DNA from: Umbelopsis ramanniana AG | Lineage: Eukaryota; Mucoromycota; Umbelopsidomycetes; Umbelopsidales; Umbelopsidaceae | Reading direction: 5' to 3' | Length of the DNA stretch: 64,000 nucleotides | NCBI RefSeq assembly: GCF_025399195.1 | Contig: NW_026252104.1 | Span: 1-64,000 of the forward strand | Notes under the pieces: model-generated | Databases searched by the model: none | What the model saw: only the letters and a program-made list of their open reading frames with translations | Told to the model about the DNA's origin: nothing | In this document: positions 57,727-64,000 of the stretch, piece by piece | How positions within the stretch are numbered: the first letter of the stretch is position 1 | How the letters are laid out: each line of letters opens with the position of its first letter | Translations under genes and position numbers: made by a program

Positions 57727-58309
57727 GAGTACGCTCTGGGTTTCGCATTGGGTAAGCCGGAATACACTGCAGGTTTACCTTTCTGTACACGATCGACTGA
57801 CTTACGAATAACTAGTTGGGTTATGTTGGGGCTCATCCAACCCGTTCATCAAGAGAGGAAGTGAAGGGCTAGAGGCTGTGTCTAAGAAATATCCTGAAGG
57901 CGGATTTCGTAGGTGGAGAGCTGAGATGGTTTATTTGTTCACGCGATGGCAGGTACGATAACTGGCTGGTGAGAAGGATATAATTGTTCAGTTCTTAGCT
58001 TACCCGCCACAGTATGTGTTGCCATTAGTAATTAATCTCAGTGGATCAGCAGCTTATTACTATACTCTTGGAAAAGCAGGTAAATAAAGACAAGAAAGTT
58101 TCAAATTAGAGCCGAGAATCGTTGTTAATTGCTTATTGATTTGGTCAGATTTATCATTGGCGGTGCCTATAACTAATTCCGTCACCTTCATATTTACGTT
58201 ACTGACTGGCAAACTACTCGGTGAGCGCGTTGGAGGTGTAGACGCATGGGCCGGAATATTTATGATCATCCTAGGAATTCTCATTTGCGTTAGTAGCAGA
58301 CTAGAATAG
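57727..58309 (+). CDS. TMEM234: TMEM234 (UPF0546) family membrane protein, 5' end uncertain
   Basis: Secure exons 57816-57952, 58013-58079 and 58149-58309 plus the end of an exon at 57727-57751 encode LGFALVGLCWGSSNPFIKRGSE, YVLPLVINLSGSAAYYYTLGKA and DLSLAVPITNSVTFIFTLLTGKLLGE, then WAGIFMIILGILICVSS. This is the four-helix EamA-like half-transporter fold of TMEM234. Function is unknown. No ATG was found in frame in the first exon, so a further 5' exon is missing and the start given is only the first recognisable codon. The acceptor at 58012 was chosen over one at 57991 because it gives a 60-nt intron and matches the family. Confidence 0.82.
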
Positions 58310-59356
58310 AGGAAACCTTATAACCATGGCCATTGGTCTGGACCTTATTGTACAGTAGTAACGAAGGTTCAGTGTCACTCTACCGCTTAAGTAGCCAATA
58401 TATTCAGTACTCAGCACATTTACCATATAAGACTTATAATGAGCCAAATGCCTTACAAAACGTACGAGCCATCATGGCCATAGTAATTTACGTTGTTCCA
58501 TAATTTAGGAACAATGATAAATCTTGCCATTTTCCAGCAAAGGTTTCGACGCTATGAAACGGATAGGTATGCCGCATGATTAGCTGCCAGGAACCATGTC
58601 ATGTCTTAAAGCGATGTTGGTACAGTTAAATTTAACTCGAACACAGAAATTGAGAGCTATTTTTTGCCCAAAAAATACGTTAAGAGACCGGTACAGGCTC
58701 CATATCTTTTTCCGCTTATAGAGTCTTGGGAAAAAGTTTTCCACAAAATTTCTATTGTGCGCAGCAGTCTTTTGGTTGAGAAGGCAACTCATACTGGAGC
58801 AAGCGGCGATCATTTATTATTGTCATCAAATGATTCTATGTGATTGAAGTTGCAAATGGCTCCCAAACGAACCAAAATATTTGGGCAAGGTAGCAATTGC
58901 ATCCACGTGTGTACCAAGATAATGCTCCATAGAAACGTTCTATTTTTGCCTCTTTTGTTCTTTTTTGTACTCTGTACGATGGGAATTTTGCTTACCGCAG
59001 GAAGATAACGCTGTGAAAAATAATGCATTGAAAGAGCGCGGAATCAATCTCAATTAGTTAATTATAAAATTTTCTAAATATGCATCTTTTTTACGCCTAT
59101 TTCCATTGCTTTGTTTGTGCGTTTTATCTTTGCAGCAGCTAAAGCGAAGATCACTTATGGTCTGGTGGAACCGTCAAACCATGATTTCACTGGTAAGGCA
59201 ACGCCACCACGAAGTCTTTGAACATATTCGGAGTATGGTCAGTTGTAACCCAGTGCCCCGCTATGCAACACAAACGATCATTGGCAAATCGTATTTAAAG
59301 CAAACCAAAATCCCCATTGTTACAGTAGCAATCCCTTTCGACGGTCTTCACACATT
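58310..59356. other. Intergenic 1.05 kb
   Basis: This lies between TMEM234 and the secreted Cys-module gene, both on plus. Minus-strand frames at 58580-58813 and 58810-59028 have no motifs and are not called. Confidence 0.5.
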
Positions 59357-61695
59357 ATGAGACTCCAGAATCTCGCTCTTTTTGCAGTCCTTCTAGCTGC
59401 AACTGCTAATGCAGTTCCCCACAGCAAGCGCGCTACCTGCAAAACCGACGATGGTGAGCACGCACCATAGACCCTGCTGTTGCCACTTAGCCAACATAAT
59501 TAACATAAACATTCACCACATCAACAGACTGTCCTGGAGTCACTTGCTGCAACTTGAACACCAACCTTTGTGTTAACGACCCTAACGGTACCATATGTGA
59601 TATTGCTCCCACCAAGGTAAAGTAGATATTTTGGATTCATGATTAGAGTTTAATACATTGTAAAAGTCATCTTCTAATTCTCTTGCTGTCTATTTAGACC
59701 ACTACTAAGGCTACCACTACTAAGGCTACCACCACCAAGGCAACGTAAGTGACATTCCTCTATATATTTCTTGATTAAACGAAGAGGAACTAATCACTTT
59801 GTTATATACAGCACGACCAAGTAAGCTAAATAAAAAAAGATGAGCGACAACTCTTGTGCTATCGTTAACGTCTTTCATAGAACAACTGCTGCGGCTACTT
59901 CTACTGCTGCTTGCACCACTGACGATGATTGTCCTGGAGTAACATGCTGCAACCTTAACACCAACACCTGTGTCAATGACCCCAATAATACTATCTGCGA
60001 TATTCCTCCTACTACTAAGGTAAGCGACCTATATAGACAATGCCAAGTTTTGTTGGAAAAACGATATTAGGAAGCACACTTTACATTTTACGTCAACCAG
60101 TACAGTATACTTAACTTTATTGCTGTTGACAGATTACCACCACCAAGTCTTCTACTACTACCAAGTCTTCTACTACTACCAAGCCTACCACCACAACTAC
60201 TACCACAACCAAGGCTACTACCACTACTAAGACTACGTAAGTTCGCATAATCATCATACCAGAAAAATGTATACTGAACTTGAACACTAACCTATCACCA
60301 AAATTTTTTCAGGACCACTACAAAGTAAGATTTACTGAGAGGACATTTATACAAATGTAGCTCATGTTAACCTCAACTTGCAATAGGACTACTACTGCAA
60401 GCCCCACTGCTACTGGAGTTTCTTGCAGCACTGATGATGACTGCCCTGGTGTTACTTGCTGCAACCTTAACACTAACAAGTGCGTTAACGATCCCAACGG
60501 TACCATTTGCGACATTCCACCTACCAAGACTATCACCACCACCAAGCCTACGTAAGAATATTATATATGCAAAAGAAGCCTGCAGTATTGAATCGCTGAC
60601 ATTATGTCCTCCTTACCCATGCACAGCACCACCACTAAGGCCACTACCACCACTAAGACCACTACCAAGTAAGTACTGTAAACAGATCAGCCATACTGGC
60701 TTCACAATTAACTAAAACACATCCCTCTCTCTTTACAGAACCACTACCACGTATGTGCTCGAGGACATGCTTTCTTTTATAAACCTGCCAAATAACCTAG
60801 AATTTCAATTTTAGAACGGCTACTGGTAATGAGCCATCTCACTTGACCGCTGTAGTTAATGCAGATACTCTCTGCTTTTTCTTGCCACCCAGCTCCGGTG
60901 GTGATATCGCCGACTCCGAAAAGACTGCTGTTGCTTTCTGTGAGTCTGCTTCAGATGCCCCTGGTGCTAAGGCATTCCCATCCGGTTTCATCACAAGCTC
61001 TCACTACAAAGCTGCAACTGGAACTGCTGCTTATGTGCAATATACCGGTACCATTAACCCAAGCACTTATGGCTTGAAAAGCACGGATGAAGGTGGTGAG
61101 TGTAACGTAACATTTCTGTATATTTGAATACAAAGACATTCTAATTAGGAGCCCTCACTGTTTGCTAGGTCAATACGATAACCATGGTTCAGGCAGCCCT
61201 CCTGGAAGCGTTTGCGCTGGTTATCCCTACTATGTCAACCTTGTTGAACCTGCTGAAAGTAAGTTCTGGTTGCACACCAACGCCTTATATCAATTTTCAG
61301 TACTGACAAGCAATTTATTCATTACCTACAGAGGATTATTGTATTAGATGTAAGTTAAATCACTAGTCGATTGCATTCAAGCATTATGATGCGACACCCA
61401 AACTAACACTTACAAATTAGGCTGCCAAAACTCCGCTGACTGTCCCACTGGTCGTTCCTCCGCTGGATGCCAATCTATCGTTCCAGGCACCTACTCTGTC
61501 GTGCTTGAGCTTGATTCGCCTTTGACCAGCACTAACGGAAGCACTAAGTCTGCCGTTGCTTTGGCTGCCACGAACAAGAAGGTCATCTGGACTCCCCCCA
61601 CTCGCCAGGAATACAACAGCAACGCCACCTTGAGAGCTGCTCTCAAGAAGACCGTTTTCCCTCTTGGTGTTGGTTTAGATAAACCGCAAAACTAA
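59357..61695 (+). CDS. Secreted protein with three Cys modules, Thr-rich linkers and a conserved C-terminal domain
   Basis: Fourteen exons (59357-59453, 59528-59616, 59698-59744, 59812-59820, 59881-60019, 60133-60236, 60313-60324, 60387-60551, 60627-60668, 60739-60750, 60815-61095, 61169-61258, 61332-61349, 61421-61695) close in frame at about 459 residues. A signal peptide (1-19) and a Kex2-like KR (24-25) precede three near-identical modules: C-x5-C-PGVT-CC-NLNTNx-C-VNDPNx-TI-C. Each module follows or precedes a Thr/Lys linker. The C-terminal 190 residues form a separate domain (NADTLCFFLPPSSGGDIADSE, AYVQYTGTINPSTYGLKS, GQYDNHGSG, PGSVCAGYPYYVNLVEP, DYCIRCCQNSADCPTG). It is probably wall-bound or extracellular. 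I do not know its function. Four exons are 9-18 nt. Confidence 0.85.
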
Positions 61696-62916
61696 AGAAA
61701 GTCACTTTTATAGTTTAAAGATCGTGAATTCTCAAAAGACGATAATTCGTGCAATCCGTTCGCAAATACTAATAAAAGAGGAACATTTGAATCCTTAATG
61801 TACGATTAAACGTACAATATTACATATTTGTAAATACATGTTGCTTTTTCTGGTACTTCTAAGAAATTCCCTATATGTATTTGGTCAATGTACGTATAAA
61901 CGTACAACCTCAAATTTAATGTCGAAGCCAATAGTGTGCTACGACCTTCTAAGTTTACTCGAAAGTTCAGTTTGAATGTTCACAGCCCTGGGAATATCAC
62001 CGTACCTTACGCAATCTCAAAAACTTTGTTTGCGCGTAACTTTAGATAAGAAGGAAGATTTAGTAGGAAGATTTAGTTCGGAACTTCACAGCCAGACCCG
62101 AGATCATCAACTACAGATAACCCTATTCAGCACCTAGATCTTTGTTTATTTTGCAGTGATAGTGGCAACGCGGTAGAAAAATGGTTTCGAATTTACTCCC
62201 CTCTTATAGATCCAAAATGTGTAGCGTTGCTTTTGTAGCTTTGGCCCCCACTGTGATAAATACTTGGGTGGGCAGCGTGGAGCAGTCGTTTATAGTTCGA
62301 GTTGTCATTCTCAGTTATCTAAGACTCCGAAGAGCCGGCACCGCTTACCCCAGCCCCTCACTCTATCAGCGCTGAAGAAGGACGAATAGATGGCTGTTTT
62401 GAGATACGTGCAATAAACAGCTCACTATCATGCATCAGTTTCTATTTTTCCACAGTCTCCCATAGTTTCCGGTATGGTTTCGTGTGAAACTTATGGTTGT
62501 TTAATTAGCTTTACTAAAAGATCCGAACCAACGGGGTAAGATCAAAAGGAGCTGTGATGGCAATAGTAAATCTCTTGCACCACATCGAATCTTTGATATC
62601 CTCGCAAAAAATACACTTTACCTTTAGAAGTGGTGATTTGTAGTAGGTATAACCATTATATCGTTTCTACCCTACCTTCCTATTAGTCTCATAGTATCAG
62701 CGTTGTGCGATTCACGTGAGCCAGATTACTAAATACGGGCATCATCGGAATTTGGTATTTTCTTATCAGTAGCATTTAGCCCGCCATTACTTTCCTTTCT
62801 GGATTAGCAACTTTAACAAACATATAAAAGCTCTGCGCTGACGTTCTGGAATGAGGTGCATTCACTATCATGAATTTAAAAACGTAAACCTATTATCTTT
62901 TATTTTTTAGCCTCCA
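61696..62916. other. Intergenic 1.2 kb
   Basis: It contains the 3' flank of the secreted protein gene and the promoter of the permease gene. A repeated short phrase around GTACG/TAAACGTAC occurs at 61799-61818 and 61890-61906. No gene is seen. Confidence 0.5.
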
Positions 62917-64000
62917 ATGGTTTGCAGCTCGACTAACGATCTAGCATTCAGCATATTAGAAAAGCTTGAGGTACCGGACGATGCAGAGAACGTAGGGGAG
63001 CGATCTATGTGGACCAATGCTGATCTTGCTCCAGTGCCTCATGGTAAAGTATTTGGACATAGAAGATATCCACAGTGAACATGTGCTGACAAGCCTTAGA
63101 TCGCAGAACCTGGACAGCATGGAACTACGTTGCTTATTGGATCGCTGATTGTCTTAACGTCAAGTAAGTATATATTGTTAGTTGTCTGAGCCGGGGTCAC
63201 TGTAAATAACTGTTGATAAATTAGCACATGGATGATTGCTGGATCGCTTATAGCTACAGGCATGACCTGGTGGCAAGCACTGATTTCCGTAGCTGTTGGC
63301 TATGGCATTTGTGCTGTTGTGTTGGTCCTCAACGGCATTTCTGGAGCAGAATACCATGTTGGATTTCCAGTTATCTGCAGATCATCTTTCGGCCTTGCCG
63401 GGTCTTTCATTCCTGTTCTGAACCGGTAAGTAATGCTTCTCCGGGGTTCGCTCGACTGAACCATATTTTTGTTCTCAAAGTAGAGTTTCTTATCATGACT
63501 TACTTTTTTTGGAAACCATGAATAGCGTTATTATGGCGTGTGTCTGGTATGGCGTCCAAGCTTGGATTGGCGTAAGTAATGATCTATTACGTGTGAGAAA
63601 GTATCTAGCCAAAATATTCTTCTAACAATCTTAAATAGGGAGAGTGTGTGTACCAAATGTTACGTGCCATCGCACCAAGTATAGATAACGTTCCAAATAC
63701 CTTCCCCGACTCCAGTGGTACCACCACAAAAGCTTTCATCGGCTTTATCGTGTTTTGGTTTGTTTCCCTGTTCGCAATTTGGGTCCCCGTTGATCGCATC
63801 AGACATCTTTTTACTGTCAAATCCATTTTGCTGCCTATTGCTGCTTTCTCCCTGTTCATATGGTCTATCGTAAGAGCCCATGGTCTCGGTCCCATCATCA
63901 GCCAACCCGCTACATTTACATCATCAGATCAAGCTGCCTGGGCCATCATTAATGGAATCACCGGTTGTATGGGCAACATGGCCGCTTTGGTACGTAACGA
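62917..64000 (+). CDS. NCS1-family nucleobase/allantoin-type permease, 3' truncated by window end
   Basis: Five exons are visible (62917-63043, 63100-63163, 63225-63425, 63526-63571, 63639-63989), then a 5' splice site at 63990. NCS1 signatures: [79 protein letters not shown] and FIVFWFVSLFAIWVPVDRIRHLF. NCS1 proteins (Fur/Dal/Fcy type) are proton symporters for uracil, allantoin, cytosine or purines in the plasma membrane; the substrate cannot be decided here. About half the expected 500 residues is present. A TTTTTTAG just before the ATG looks like an acceptor, so a further 5' exon is possible. Confidence 0.9.

Noticed and set aside
1-64000. CRISPR arrays, insertion sequences, rRNA genes, bacterial-type operons
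   Set aside because: No direct-repeat arrays, terminal inverted repeats with transposase, or rRNA sequence were seen; the gene structure is eukaryotic throughout.

Overview
The window is nuclear DNA of a filamentous fungus, most likely an early-diverging one (Mucoromycota, Mucorales-like). This is an inference from gene content and gene structure; no database search was run. Supporting points are: compact genes on both strands; many short introns (about 60-85 nt) with GT..AG borders and some TACTAAC-like branch points (26244, 35951); secreted proteins with Thr-rich linkers; a GH18 chitinase; an AreA/NIT2-type GATA factor; and families rare in Dikarya but retained in early-diverging fungi (PEN-2, JMJD7, TMEM234, DNMT2). 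Exon borders were read by eye, keeping the frame across each junction. Most models close perfectly in frame from ATG to stop.

Layout. 1.7-3.2 kb: purine nucleoside permease (+). 3.5-13.5 kb, all on minus: ketopantoate hydroxymethyltransferase (pantothenate/CoA synthesis), Dre2/anamorsin (cytosolic Fe-S assembly), an acidic protein with two BRC-like (Rad51-binding) motifs, UDP-GlcNAc pyrophosphorylase, and a complete ten-exon DNMT2 tRNA methyltransferase. 13.8-23.3 kb, minus: a small hypothetical protein, a type II membrane M28 metallopeptidase (glutamate carboxypeptidase II-like), a La-like/CCHC/PSP RNA-binding protein, a WW-domain protein and an aromatic-ring FAD monooxygenase.

24-35.6 kb: a FetB/ALS3-like membrane protein with a GC-AG intron (+), nucleoporin Nup85 (+), a PINX1/Gno1 G-patch protein (-), a coiled-coil protein (-) divergent from an SH3+EH endocytic adaptor (+), and a mitochondrial Era-like GTPase (-). 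35.7-43 kb: a PEN-2 gamma-secretase subunit (+), a XanA-like xanthine dioxygenase (-), a gene-poor 2.9 kb stretch, and the AreA/NIT2-like GATA factor (+). 43.4-56.2 kb: chitinase (-), ribosomal protein eS17 (-), JMJD7 (+), a four-LIM paxillin-like protein (-), PDAP1/PP28 (-) and an HMG-box protein (+).

57-64 kb: a two-TM protein (-) head-to-head with TMEM234 (+), a secreted triple Cys-module protein built from many microexons (+), and the 5' part of an NCS1 nucleobase/allantoin-type permease (+) that runs off the window.

The genes are mostly unrelated housekeeping and regulatory genes. The one functional theme is purine/nitrogen scavenging: nucleoside permease, xanthine dioxygenase, GATA nitrogen regulator and NCS1 permease all lie within 64 kb, though they are not adjacent. 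The most unusual items are the fungal PEN-2, the short BRC-repeat protein, the La-like/CCHC/PSP architecture and the microexon-rich secreted protein.
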